Assembly (NCBI RefSeq): GCF_007830545.1
Contig: NZ_VLLF01000001.1
Location: 620,001 to 684,000 of the forward strand
Reading direction: 5' to 3'
Length of the DNA: 64,000 nucleotides
Origin: Roseibium hamelinense
GTDB lineage: Bacteria; Pseudomonadota; Alphaproteobacteria; Rhizobiales; Stappiaceae
Position 1 is the first letter of the stretch. Every line of letters begins with the position of its first letter. Shown piece by piece: positions 36,437-45,116 of this stretch. The notes under the pieces are model-generated. The model was not told where the DNA came from, did not search any database, and worked only from the letters and a program-made list of their open reading frames with translations. The position numbers were made by a program, and so were the translations under genes.

Positions 36437-37756
36437 ATGGGGACGCTTGCAGCAAAGATTCGCCGGATGCCCGGCCAGACGTCAGGAACAGGCCTTTTGC
36501 CGAAGGAACGCGCAAAGAAGCCGGCACGGGAAATCGTGCGTGAAACGCTTACGCCTCAAAGGCTCTCAATGTTGTCCTGGGCCGGGGCTGCAGCTCTGTT
36601 TGCGTGCGTGGGCCTCGCCTCGTTTCAGTTTGCAGGTGGCATGCGTATCGATACCGTCACGGCGCCTGAGTTTGCGGGCATGCCCTTGCCGGGCCCAGGA
36701 GGGAGCGTGGAAACGACGGCATCAATCCGCACGCCACAACCGGCAATCGCGCTTTATGATCAAGTAGCCTCTCAAAACCCCAGCCCAGGCATTGAACTGG
36801 ATGAAGCCCAAGCCGGGCTTTTGCGCGAAGAGATCATACGCCTCCGGCGCCGCCTGAATGCCCTCAGCGAGCAGAATTTAAGCTACTCCCGCCGGATCGC
36901 AGCGCTTGAAAAACAGGTCGCGCTTTTGGAAGCGAGCACCCCGGCCGGAAGTGTTCTGGATCGTGAACCGATTCCTCTCGCCAAACCAACGCCACACCCT
37001 ATTCCACCACAGCCGGGCATTGTTTCGCAGGCCTATAACACGCCGGCTCAACCCGCAGGCACAGGCACAAGCGCGGCAGCGCCATCTGCCGAGGTGTCCG
37101 CGCCATCTGCACGAGAGCGGATTGAATCCGTCCCTGCTCCGGAAACGACCGGAGCCTTTCAAAAGAAAACACTCGAGCAAATCATCGCGGAACGCAAACT
37201 GTCACTTCCGGCACCGGCACCGGTACGCATCGTCTCACTGAACAAGACAATTGCAGACGGCCCTGTTACCACCGGTTCCATTTCCCCGGCCACGTCCCTC
37301 CTTCCGCCGGAGACGGCCGCAGACACGGCTCAAACGGCTGCGTTATCTCAAACGGACGCCTCATCTGAACCCGCTCCCGCCCCAGCAGACGCAGATCCGG
37401 TCTCCAGCCTCCGCCCAAAACTGATCACCCCGACCGCCCCGGCTGGCCGCACAAAAGGCGGCGGGAAAAGCAAAATCAGACAGACCCAGTTTGGAGCCCT
37501 GATTGGAACCTACGGATCGGAAGACGCAGCGCGGGAGGCATGGATCCGGTTTGCAAAACAGAATGAAGAGCGTATGCGCGACCTCAGACCACGCATCCTC
37601 CCAGCCGAACCTGATGGAAGCACCATGACCCTCCTCGTCGGGCCATTCGGAAACGCATCCGAGGCGTCAGTCGCTTGTCTTCGGCTCCTGGAGGTTAAGG
37701 ACCTCTGCCGCCCGACCCTGTTTTCGGGGGAAGAACTGGTAATTACTACAAGATAA
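36437..37756 (+). CDS. Membrane-anchored proline-rich protein with SPOR-like domain
   Basis: A 439-residue envelope protein. A basic cytoplasmic tail (about 1-44) is followed by one membrane segment (SWAGAAALFACVGLASFQFAGG, about 47-68), a coiled coil (LLREEIIRLRRRLNALSEQNL, then RRIAALEKQVALLEA, about 127-167) and a long Pro/Ala-rich linker (170-350). The C-terminal domain (QFGALIGTYGSEDAAREAWIRF to the end) resembles SPOR repeats, which bind denuded peptidoglycan at division sites. The domain has two cysteines (AC and LC near the end). It is divergent from glmU. No exact family name is offered. Confidence 0.75.
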   Translation: MGTLAAKIRRMPGQTSGTGLLPKERAKKPAREIVRETLTPQRLSMLSWAGAAALFACVGLASFQFAGGMRIDTVTAPEFAGMPLPGPGGSVETTASIRTPQPAIALYDQVASQNPSPGIELDEAQAGLLREEIIRLRRRLNALSEQNLSYSRRIAALEKQVALLEASTPAGSVLDREPIPLAKPTPHPIPPQPGIVSQAYNTPAQPAGTGTSAAAPSAEVSAPSARERIESVPAPETTGAFQKKTLEQIIAERKLSLPAPAPVRIVSLNKTIADGPVTTGSISPATSLLPPETAADTAQTAALSQTDASSEPAPAPADADPVSSLRPKLITPTAPAGRTKGGGKSKIRQTQFGALIGTYGSEDAAREAWIRFAKQNEERMRDLRPRILPAEPDGSTMTLLVGPFGNASEASVACLRLLEVKDLCRPTLFSGEELVITTR

Positions 37757-37873
37757 ACTCCCAATCCCACCGACTAAAATCTCATAAATTACGTATTGTT
37801 TCTAATTAATTGGTTACAAATACTTTCCTGAGACGATTTGAACGGATCGAATTAATCTCGTAGGGATAAGTCA

Positions 37874-38647
37874 ATGCGCAACCATACAGTTTGCAATTTT
37901 TTTGTTGCATCAGCCGCCATGCTGGTCGTGATGACGGCACATGCAACCGCGTTGGACTGCCCACGCGGTGGAACACTTATTGCCGGCGCCAGTGATTACA
38001 GGCCATATCAGATTGTCGAAGGCAACATGACAACCGGCATGGATTTTGAGGTTGCAGAAACTGTTCTTTCGAAAATGGGTTGCAGCTTAAAGGTGGACGT
38101 TCTGCCTTGGGCCCGGCACCTGAAAGGGCTTGAGGACGGAGATGTCGATATCGCCTCTCCGGTCAGCAAGACCGCTGAACGCGAGGCATTCGCAACATTC
38201 AGCTCCCCCTATCTCAATTCTACCGAAGTGCTGTTTGTGCCCGCTGCTGACAAAGATGCGTATGCGGATCTCAAAGCCTTTTTCGCATCAGGAAAGAAAC
38301 TCGGTGTTATCCGCGAATATGCCTATGGTGGAGACTATGCAGCCCTTTCGGAGGAATTCCCGGACCAGATCGAGGTCACGGATTCAGCAGAATCCAACTT
38401 CAAGAAACTGGCAAGTGGGCGTATCGGGGCAACTTTGGGAGATCTTTATGTCATGAGTGCCGAAAATAAAGCGGCCGGCACCGATGACGCGGTTGTTGCG
38501 AGCGATGTCGTCGTCTCCGAGTATCCGCTTTATTACATGTTCTCAAAGAAAAGCGTTCCAGCCGAGTTTGTTGACGCGTTCAGCGCTCAACTGACGGAGA
38601 TCCAGGAAAATGGCGAATTTGAAGCGATAACTGCAAAGTATCGCTAG
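37874..38647 (+). CDS. Periplasmic solute-binding protein (family 3), paralog A
   Basis: A 257-residue amino-acid-type binding protein (SBP_bac_3 fold). Signal peptide through about residue 26 (MLVVMTAHATA), then CPRGGTLIAGASDYRPYQIVEG, GMDFEVAE, LPWARHLKGLEDGDVD, SPYLNSTEVLFV and the terminal GEFEAITAKYR. Cysteines in LDCPRG and MGCSLKV are shared with paralog B and are likely paired. No permease or ATPase gene is adjacent, so it may be an orphan binding protein or an extracytoplasmic sensor. The ligand cannot be read. The promoter region upstream is AT-rich. Confidence 0.85.
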   Translation: MRNHTVCNFFVASAAMLVVMTAHATALDCPRGGTLIAGASDYRPYQIVEGNMTTGMDFEVAETVLSKMGCSLKVDVLPWARHLKGLEDGDVDIASPVSKTAEREAFATFSSPYLNSTEVLFVPAADKDAYADLKAFFASGKKLGVIREYAYGGDYAALSEEFPDQIEVTDSAESNFKKLASGRIGATLGDLYVMSAENKAAGTDDAVVASDVVVSEYPLYYMFSKKSVPAEFVDAFSAQLTEIQENGEFEAITAKYR

Positions 38648-38668
38648 TTTCATCTGCTCGTCTGATTT

Positions 38669-38707
38669 GGATCCATCGGCCAGCCCTTCGGTTCGGCCGA
38701 TGGATCC
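38669..38707. terminator. Strong stem-loop between the tandem binding-protein genes
   Basis: A 13-bp perfect stem pairs 38669-38681 (GGATCCATCGGCC) with 38695-38707, with a 13-base loop. It lies 22 bases after the first gene's stop. There is no T run downstream on the plus strand, so it may protect the mRNA 3' end or act as an imperfect terminator. Confidence 0.6.
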
Positions 38708-38822
38708 ACTCAAGGTCCCATAGTTCGCTGGGCCTACAAGCTGTTTTCACTCAGAGTTCCGAAACACTTGGCAAATAAACTACAGCACACAGGTACCTCA
38801 AGCAGGAGCACACTCATTTCCC

Positions 38823-39611
38823 ATGGCCATTGGAGCGACATCAAGATCCTACTTTATTCGCTTTGTATCCGCGTGGCTGCTTGTGGCGGTGGCGACAGAA
38901 ATCCAAGCTGCAGGTTCCGTCTGCCCCGACGGGGGCACACTTGTAGCGGGAACGGAAGACTACCGCCCCTACCAGATTGTTGAGGGAACTAGCGTCAGCG
39001 GAATGGACTTCGAAGTCCTAGAGCTGATTCTGGCACGTATGGGCTGTGAGCTTGAAATCCGAATAATGCCGTGGACCCGGCATCTGAAAGGCATCGAAGA
39101 CGGTGACGTTCACGCTGCATCTCCCGTGGCGAAATCACCGGAGCGCGAAGAATACGCCTATTTCAGTATACCCTATTTGAAGTCACGGGAAGTTCTGTTC
39201 GTGCCCCCTGAGCATCGGGCCGACCACACCAGCCTTCGCGAATTTTTTGAGGCCGGAAAGATCCTCGGCGCCGTACGCGATTATGTCTATGGCGGCGATT
39301 TCGTTGCTTTGAGCAAAGAATTCGACACGCAGATAACCGTCCAAGATACTGAAGAGCCCATGCTCAAACAGGTCGCAATCGGCCGGATTGACGCTGTCAT
39401 CGGGGATGCATTTGTCGTGACCTCCGTCATCAGCCAGCTCGGTCTTCGCGAAGAGGTGGTCCGCAGCACCACGGTGGTTTCGGAGGACGACGTCTATTTC
39501 ATGTTCAGCAAGGCCGCAGTGTCTCTCAAGTTTATCGACCGCTTCAACGCTGAACTCCAGCAGATGCAGGAGAGCGGTGAGTTTGCACGGATAACTGCGA
39601 AATATTTGTGA
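38823..39611 (+). CDS. Periplasmic solute-binding protein (family 3), paralog B
   Basis: A 262-residue paralog of the preceding gene. Signal peptide to about residue 30 (WLLVAVATEIQAAG), then VCPDGGTLVAGTEDYRPYQIVEG, GMDFEVLE, MPWTRHLKGIEDGDVH, SIPYLKSREVLFV and GEFARITAKYL. The two paralogs share the DYRPYQIVEG and PW-RHLKG-EDGDV blocks and the cysteine pair, so they arose by duplication. A GGAG lies rather far (about 15 bases) upstream of the ATG. It is tail-to-tail with ccdA, three bases apart. No transport partner is present. Confidence 0.85.
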   Translation: MAIGATSRSYFIRFVSAWLLVAVATEIQAAGSVCPDGGTLVAGTEDYRPYQIVEGTSVSGMDFEVLELILARMGCELEIRIMPWTRHLKGIEDGDVHAASPVAKSPEREEYAYFSIPYLKSREVLFVPPEHRADHTSLREFFEAGKILGAVRDYVYGGDFVALSKEFDTQITVQDTEEPMLKQVAIGRIDAVIGDAFVVTSVISQLGLREEVVRSTTVVSEDDVYFMFSKAAVSLKFIDRFNAELQQMQESGEFARITAKYL

Positions 39612-39614
39612 GCG

Positions 39615-40352
39615 TTAGCCGATGACCTGAAATGCTGGAAAGGTCTCCAGCAACCAGAAAGAAAACACTGCCATCTGCCCCGTCAGGAACATGATCCCAG
39701 TCAGGACCAACACCCCGCCCATCACTTTCTCCACCGTGCCCATGTGCTTGCGGAAACGTGACATGAACTGCATGAACGGGCGGGCAAACAGGGCCGCAAG
39801 CAGAAATGGGATGCCAAGTCCCAGTGCGTATGCGCTCAACAACAAGGCTCCCTGCCCGACCGTGTCTTCCGATCCGGCCACAAACAGGATCGCGGCAAGG
39901 ATCGGCCCGACGCATGGCGTCCACCCGAACGCAAATGCCAGCCCGATAAGGTATGCGCCGATCAACCCGGCCGGCTTACGCTCCACATGGACCCGGGCTT
40001 CCCGGTATAAAAGCCCGATCCTGAAGACACCGAGAAAATGCAGGCCCATGACGATGATCATTGCCCCGGCGATGTATCCGAGAAACTGGATATGCTGCGT
40101 GATGAACTGGCCGAGAAAACTGGCGCTTGCTCCCAAGATCACAAACACGGTCGAGAACCCAGCCACAAAGGCAAGTGCCGAAAAGAACACACGCTGAGAA
40201 GCTGCCGACTTGTCGTCTTCGCCGGTCAGTTCTTCCAGAGACACCCCGGCAAGGTATCCCAGATATGGCGGCACGAGCGGCAAAACACATGGTGACACGA
40301 AGGACAACACGCCGGCAAAAACCGCACCGAGGATCGTAACGTCTTGAAGCAT
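39615..40352 (-). CDS. ccdA: Cytochrome c biogenesis / thiol transporter CcdA
   Basis: An inner-membrane protein moving reducing equivalents to the periplasm for cytochrome c maturation and disulfide reduction. The 245-residue protein has six hydrophobic segments. The first holds the motif VLSFVSPCVLPLVPPYLGYLAG, and the fourth FGWTPCVGPILAA supplies the second redox cysteine. Both cysteines of the CcdA family are present. Confidence 0.93.
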   Translation of the reverse strand: MLQDVTILGAVFAGVLSFVSPCVLPLVPPYLGYLAGVSLEELTGEDDKSAASQRVFFSALAFVAGFSTVFVILGASASFLGQFITQHIQFLGYIAGAMIIVMGLHFLGVFRIGLLYREARVHVERKPAGLIGAYLIGLAFAFGWTPCVGPILAAILFVAGSEDTVGQGALLLSAYALGLGIPFLLAALFARPFMQFMSRFRKHMGTVEKVMGGVLVLTGIMFLTGQMAVFSFWLLETFPAFQVIG

Positions 40353-40433
40353 ATCTTTATTTGACCGTTTTTAAGCAATGCACCGGCGACCGGCCTCATC
40401 CTTCTACATGGAGATCGGCGCCACAGAAAGACA

Positions 40434-40463
40434 CAGCCGCCTCACCTTTTAGAGAGGCGGCTG
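40434..40463 (-). terminator. Hairpin downstream of the TAXI-TRAP-UspA operon
   Basis: A 10-bp perfect stem pairs 40434-40443 (CAGCCGCCTC) with 40454-40463, with a 10-base loop. It lies 33 bases after the uspA stop on the minus strand. The following T content is modest (TGTCTTTC), so terminator strength is uncertain. Confidence 0.6.
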
Positions 40464-40496
40464 TTGGTCGCAGTCAGTTCTGAACACACGGCTTGT

Positions 40497-40925
40497 CTAG
40501 TCGCGAACTACAAGAACGGATTGCTTGGCATGCCGCACAACACGGGCTGCATTGGGTCCAAGCAGATAGTCCTTCAATTCCGGCCGGTGCGACGACAGAA
40601 CAATGAGATCACAGTCCAGCTTGTCGGCCGCGGCGTTGATCTCTTCATAGATCGTGCCGTGAGCGACATGACCTTTGACCTTGATCCCCTTTTCCTCATG
40701 TTCGGTGATGAACTTTTGCAACGCGTTTCCTGCAGCCTCCAGAGCGTCATGCTCATAGTCCTTCGGAAAATAGCTGCCGACAATCGACCGCCCGAAGTCA
40801 GGAACCACGCTGACGAGATGCAACTCGGCATCAAATGTCCGGGCCATGGCAACCGCGGTTGGCAGAGCTTTTGCCCAGGAAGTTTCTTCACCGAGATCTA
40901 TCGGCACGAGAATGGATTTATACAT
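40497..40925 (-). CDS. Universal stress protein (UspA) of the TRAP operon
   Basis: A 142-residue UspA-fold protein. It opens MYKSILVPIDLGEE and closes with the nucleotide-binding loop LLGPNAARVVRHAKQSVLVV. A UspA-type gene next to a TRAP transporter is known from TeaD, which regulates ectoine TRAP uptake and binds ATP. The 11-base spacing from the permease gene suggests a similar regulatory role. This is inference from context. Confidence 0.88.
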   Translation of the reverse strand: MYKSILVPIDLGEETSWAKALPTAVAMARTFDAELHLVSVVPDFGRSIVGSYFPKDYEHDALEAAGNALQKFITEHEEKGIKVKGHVAHGTIYEEINAAADKLDCDLIVLSSHRPELKDYLLGPNAARVVRHAKQSVLVVRD

Positions 40926-40936
40926 GCCGGACCTCC

Positions 40937-43573
40937 TTAAAACGCGGGCACATCAGTGCGCCGCCGCTGCAACGCGACGACACCGAAAAGCAACAGGAGC
41001 GCCGGAATGTAGAAGACCTCCTTCGGCAACCGTTCGGCCTGTTCCTGGACATCGATGACTTCAACCGGCTGATCACCGTAAAAGTCAAATGAGCTGAACT
41101 TCTCGAAATACGGGGTACCGGGGAACGGTTCCTCCAGCACAGCTTTGTCGCCCTCCATCATGACAGTGAGCCCTGCATCAGTGACCCGGTTTTCGCCGTC
41201 GCCTTTGGCGCCAAGGGGCAACTCCACAAAAGTCTCATGGAACTGATCCGGATTGTCGAAGTCCGGCCCGCGCACCACCAGTTTCAGATAGCCGTCATCG
41301 GGAACATCCGATGCGGTCTGGAACAGGGTTGCCGGCGGTGTCGAGACGTAGGGCGGCTGAACCATGTCGAGCCAGAACCCGGGACGGAAAAGGGTGAAGG
41401 CGATCAACAGCAGTGCAACAGCTTCCCAGATCTTGTTTCGTGCGAAGAAATACCCCTGTGTTCCGGCGGCAAACAACATCATCGCGATGGTGGCAACGAA
41501 GAAGACAAAGACCGCCTCGATCGGTCCGACATCGATCAATAACAAGTCCGTATTGAAGATGAACAGGAACGGCAAAGCGACGGTCCGCAGTGAATAGAAG
41601 AATGCGGTGAACCCGGTCTTGATCGGGTCTCCCCGCGAAATCGCCGCAGCGGCAAAACTCGCCAGTCCGACCGGCGGCGTCACATCTGCCATGAGGCCGA
41701 AGTAGAACACAAACAGGTGCACAGCGATCAGCGGTACAATAAGACCGTTCATGGCACCGATCTCGACCACAACACCCGCCATGAGCGATGAAACCACAAT
41801 GTAGTTTGCAGTTGTTGGCAAGCCCATGCCAAGGATCAGGGAGAAAATCGCCACCAGGACCAGCATCAGCATCAGATTTCCGCCAGACAGGAACTCAATG
41901 AACTCTCCCATGATCTGGTGTGCGCCGGTCAGTGAGATTGTCCCGACGATGATGCCTGCGGCAGCCGTCGCAACGGCAATGCCGATCATGTTGCGAGCCC
42001 CGGAAATCAATCCCTTGATCAAATCCGCAACGCCTTCGCGCGCAGCAGCGCCAACATTACCGGATGCGCGCATTAGCGCTTTGATCGGTTTTTGAGTCAG
42101 CAGGATAAGAATCATGCCGACGCTGGCCCAATAGGCCGACAGGCCGGGCGAGAACCGCTCAATCATCAAGCACCACACGAGAACGATGATTGGCAGCAGA
42201 TAATACAGCCCGGTCAAAAGGGTCGGTATGAACTCCGGCAAGGTCGTCACCGGCGCATCCGGGTCATCAAGCTCAAGGTCCGGGCGTTTCGAGGCAACAA
42301 ACAACAAACCAAGATAAGCGGCGAGGAAAATAACAATCACAGCTTCAAATGTTGAATCGCCAAACACCTGCTTGGTCCACCCGAGGCCATAATGTAGAAC
42401 CGCGGCCAGGATTGCGAGGCTCAGGAACCCGGTCAGAACGCCCAAAATGCTCTGGATCACAGTCTTTGCCGGACCCGGTTTTGGCAGCCCCTGCATACCG
42501 GCCTTCAACGCTTCAAGGTGCACGATATACAGCAGCGCGATGTAGGAAATCGAAGCCGGCAGGATCGCATGACGGACGACGTCAAGGTAAGTCACCCCGA
42601 CATATTCAACCATCAGGAACGCGGCCGCGCCCATGACCGGCGGCATGATCTGCCCGTTCACCGAGGATGAAACCTCAACAGCGCCCGCTGTTTCCGGCTT
42701 AAAACCAACCCGCTTCATGAGGGGAATGGTGAATGTACCTGTCGTAACGGTGTTGGCGATCGAAGACCCTGAAATCAGGCCGGTCATTGCCGAAGACACC
42801 ACGGCCGCTTTTGCCGGTCCGCCGCGCAGGTGTCCGAGCAATGCAAATGCGACCTTGATGAAATAGTTTCCCGCCCCGGCCTGATCGAGCATCGCACCGA
42901 ACAGAACAAACAGGAAAATCATGGAAGCAGAGACGCCAAGCGCGATGCCGAACACGCCTTCGGTCTGCATCCAGTAGTGCCACATAGCCTTGCCGTAGGA
43001 AGCCCCCTTCCACTGGATGACTTCCGGAATAAACGGCTGATCGCCGAAAAAGACATAAAACAGGAACACAGACGCAACGATAACCAGCGGCAGGCCGAGC
43101 GCACGGTAGGTCGCGATAAGAACACTCAGCAAGCCGATCGTGGAGATGATCAAGTCAGCCTGTGTGGGCAGACCCGCCCGGGCGGAGATCGCCTCCTTGT
43201 TGAACACAAGATACATGCAAGCTGTGACCGCAAGTGCCGAAAGCACCCAGTCATACCAGGGCACATGGGTCCGCGAGCTGTTTTTAAAGAGCGGATAGGC
43301 CATCGTGGCCAGAAACAGCGCAAACGCCAGATGCACCGAACGCGCAGTATCCGAGTTCAGCGTGACATTGATGCCGATAAGGTCCGTCAGCAGAAACGGC
43401 AGCGTCGAGGCATAGTAGAGCTGAAACAAGGACCAGCTTAACGCGATCAGCGACAACATGAGCCCGATGGCCCCGGCCGGGTTCCGGGCCCCGGTGTCGC
43501 TTTGCGCGACCAGCTCCTGAAGGTCGATTTCGTTGGACGCAGTTCCCGCGTCCTTGGCGACGTTATCGCTCAT
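40937..43573 (-). CDS. TRAP transporter fused permease (4TM/12TM)
   Basis: A fused small-plus-large membrane subunit of a TAXI-type TRAP transporter, driven by an ion gradient. The 878-residue protein has many membrane segments. The DctM-like part shows GGPAKAAVVSSAMTGLISGSS, the family block VNGQIMPPVMGAAAFLM, GMGLPTTANYIVVSSL and PPVGLASFAAAAISRGDP. A soluble C-terminal domain follows (about 735-840, DUF3394-like), then a last membrane helix (VFYIPALLLLFGVVALQRRR). The ATG at 43573 is preferred over a GTG at 43579. The substrate is unknown; several fused TAXI-TRAP systems carry dicarboxylates or glutamate. Confidence 0.93.
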   Translation of the reverse strand: MSDNVAKDAGTASNEIDLQELVAQSDTGARNPAGAIGLMLSLIALSWSLFQLYYASTLPFLLTDLIGINVTLNSDTARSVHLAFALFLATMAYPLFKNSSRTHVPWYDWVLSALAVTACMYLVFNKEAISARAGLPTQADLIISTIGLLSVLIATYRALGLPLVIVASVFLFYVFFGDQPFIPEVIQWKGASYGKAMWHYWMQTEGVFGIALGVSASMIFLFVLFGAMLDQAGAGNYFIKVAFALLGHLRGGPAKAAVVSSAMTGLISGSSIANTVTTGTFTIPLMKRVGFKPETAGAVEVSSSVNGQIMPPVMGAAAFLMVEYVGVTYLDVVRHAILPASISYIALLYIVHLEALKAGMQGLPKPGPAKTVIQSILGVLTGFLSLAILAAVLHYGLGWTKQVFGDSTFEAVIVIFLAAYLGLLFVASKRPDLELDDPDAPVTTLPEFIPTLLTGLYYLLPIIVLVWCLMIERFSPGLSAYWASVGMILILLTQKPIKALMRASGNVGAAAREGVADLIKGLISGARNMIGIAVATAAAGIIVGTISLTGAHQIMGEFIEFLSGGNLMLMLVLVAIFSLILGMGLPTTANYIVVSSLMAGVVVEIGAMNGLIVPLIAVHLFVFYFGLMADVTPPVGLASFAAAAISRGDPIKTGFTAFFYSLRTVALPFLFIFNTDLLLIDVGPIEAVFVFFVATIAMMLFAAGTQGYFFARNKIWEAVALLLIAFTLFRPGFWLDMVQPPYVSTPPATLFQTASDVPDDGYLKLVVRGPDFDNPDQFHETFVELPLGAKGDGENRVTDAGLTVMMEGDKAVLEEPFPGTPYFEKFSSFDFYGDQPVEVIDVQEQAERLPKEVFYIPALLLLFGVVALQRRRTDVPAF

Positions 43574-43659
43574 ACGCACCCCACCCGCCGGGACACGCCC
43601 GCAATTTTTTCGCAGCGTTCCGCGGTCTCTTGTTTGTTATTATGGACTTTGAAACAAGT

Positions 43660-43684
43660 CGGGCGGGCGCCGTGCGCCCGCCCG
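43660..43684. promoter_or_regulatory. GC-rich hairpin between TAXI and TRAP permease genes
   Basis: An 11-bp perfect inverted repeat (43660-43670 with 43674-43684) has a 3-base loop, 14 bases after the binding-protein stop. Such structures often stabilise the upstream mRNA and lower permease expression relative to the binding protein. That role is inference. Confidence 0.6.
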
Positions 43685-43698
43685 GAACATCAGCCGGA

Positions 43699-44661
43699 TT
43701 ACATCCAGCCGCGTTCTTTGTAGTACTTTTCGGCACCTGGATGCAGAGGCGCGGACAGGCTGTCCTTGATCATTTCCTCTTCTTTCAGGTTTGCAAACGC
43801 CGGGTGCAGCTTCGTGAAGCTGTCAAAGTCTTCGAACACGGACTTTACAAGCGTGTAAACAACTTCATCAGGAACGTCTGCAGAGGACACGAAGGTCGCG
43901 CCAACGCCGAAAGTGGTGATGTCATCTTCGTTATTGTACATGCCGGCCGGAATGGTGGCGGTACGATAATAAGGACGATCAGCAACAAGCTTTTCGATTT
44001 CCGGACCGGTCGCGTTCACCAGAACAGCTTCACAGGAAGAGATGGTTTCCTGGGTCAAAGCAGACGGGTGGCCAACAAGCCAGAAATAGGCGTCGATCTT
44101 GTTGTCGCACAGAGCCTGGCCGGTTTCGGCCGATTTCAGTTCGGCAGCCAGCTTGAGATCGTCACGGCTCCAGCCGAGCGCGCCCTCGATAACGTCCCAT
44201 GTACCACGCGTGCCGGAACCAGCATTGCCGATGTTCAGGCGTTTGTCTTTGAGGTCGGTGATGTTGGACACACCGGCATCGCCGCGCGCCAGGATAGTCA
44301 CCGGCTCGGGATGAACGGAGAAGACCGCACGAAGGTTTTCAAACGGACCAGCCTCTTCAAACTTCGACGTGCCGTTATAGGCATGATACTGCCAGTCAGA
44401 CTGGGCTACGCCGAATTCCAGCTCGCCTGCGCGAATGGTGTTGATGTTGTAAATCGACCCACCGGTCGACTCGACCGAACAGCGAATGCCGTGTTCTTTG
44501 CGGTTCTTGTTCACCAAACGGCAAATTGCGCCGCCGGTCGGATAATAGACACCGGTGACCCCACCGGTCCCGATCGAGATAAACTGCTGTTCAGCTGCCT
44601 GTGCTGCGCCAAAGCTGCTTGCCATCATGGCAGCACCGAGCGCGTAACTCGCAATTTTCAT
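43699..44661 (-). CDS. TAXI family TRAP solute-binding protein
   Basis: A 320-residue periplasmic receptor for the fused TRAP permease. The signal peptide ends AQA at residue 22. The TAXI signature ISIGTGGVTGVYYPTGGAICRLVN comes immediately after, followed by CSVESTGGSIYNINTIRAGELEFGVAQSDW, both characteristic. A very strong ribosome-binding site (GGAGG) precedes the ATG. It is the first gene of the receptor-permease-UspA operon. Confidence 0.94.
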   Translation of the reverse strand: MKIASYALGAAMMASSFGAAQAAEQQFISIGTGGVTGVYYPTGGAICRLVNKNRKEHGIRCSVESTGGSIYNINTIRAGELEFGVAQSDWQYHAYNGTSKFEEAGPFENLRAVFSVHPEPVTILARGDAGVSNITDLKDKRLNIGNAGSGTRGTWDVIEGALGWSRDDLKLAAELKSAETGQALCDNKIDAYFWLVGHPSALTQETISSCEAVLVNATGPEIEKLVADRPYYRTATIPAGMYNNEDDITTFGVGATFVSSADVPDEVVYTLVKSVFEDFDSFTKLHPAFANLKEEEMIKDSLSAPLHPGAEKYYKERGWM

Positions 44662-44705
44662 TGGAAACCTCCACCTTTGGTTTTCCGACTTTCTAAAGAA
44701 GTCTG

Positions 44706-44725
44706 ACCGGACTTTTGGGTCCGGT
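44706..44725 (-). terminator. Possible terminator or leader hairpin before the TAXI gene
   Basis: The 7-bp stem ACCGGAC / GTCCGGT has a 6-base loop between the small helical gene (stop at 44826) and the TAXI gene. No immediate T run follows on the minus strand, so it may end the upstream transcript or sit in the TAXI leader. Confidence 0.35.
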
Positions 44726-44825
44726 TACTTTTAACTAACCAAAAAGGTGGTGGATTAGGAAGCCCCTAGAGCCAAATTTCATCTTAAATCAAAGGTTTTG
44801 CGGATTGGCGCAAAGCACCGGGGTG

Positions 44826-45116
44826 TCAGGATACCCGACCGCCTTGGATCACCTCAAAAAGCTTAGCCTTCAACGCACTGTCGTCCGCGCCTTCGCGCAA
44901 GCCTTTTCGCCACTCGTCAAGCACAATACGCAGACCCATGGTGTCGGTTGAATGCGGAAGTTCGTTTAAGAACCCCTCAAAAAACCGGTCAAGACGGTCA
45001 CGATCCAAGATGTCCTGTTCGACCAATCCTAAAATAAGCGTCATGGTTGCCGCAATGTGCCCCTTGACGAATTGGATTTCCAAGGAGGGGTTTGCATCCG
45101 CCGGGTAATATTGCAT
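44826..45116 (-). CDS. Small helical protein, unknown function
   Basis: A 96-residue protein beginning MQYYPADANPSLEIQFVKGHIAATM. It is helical in composition, has no signal peptide or membrane segment, and has an acidic middle (EQDILDRDRLDRFFEGFLNEL). I do not recognise the family. The frame stays open upstream to 45308, but that part has low-complexity basic composition and the ATG at 45116 has GAAGAGA upstream. It may be a regulatory or stress protein; nothing in the context decides. Confidence 0.65.
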   Translation of the reverse strand: MQYYPADANPSLEIQFVKGHIAATMTLILGLVEQDILDRDRLDRFFEGFLNELPHSTDTMGLRIVLDEWRKGLREGADDSALKAKLFEVIQGGRVS

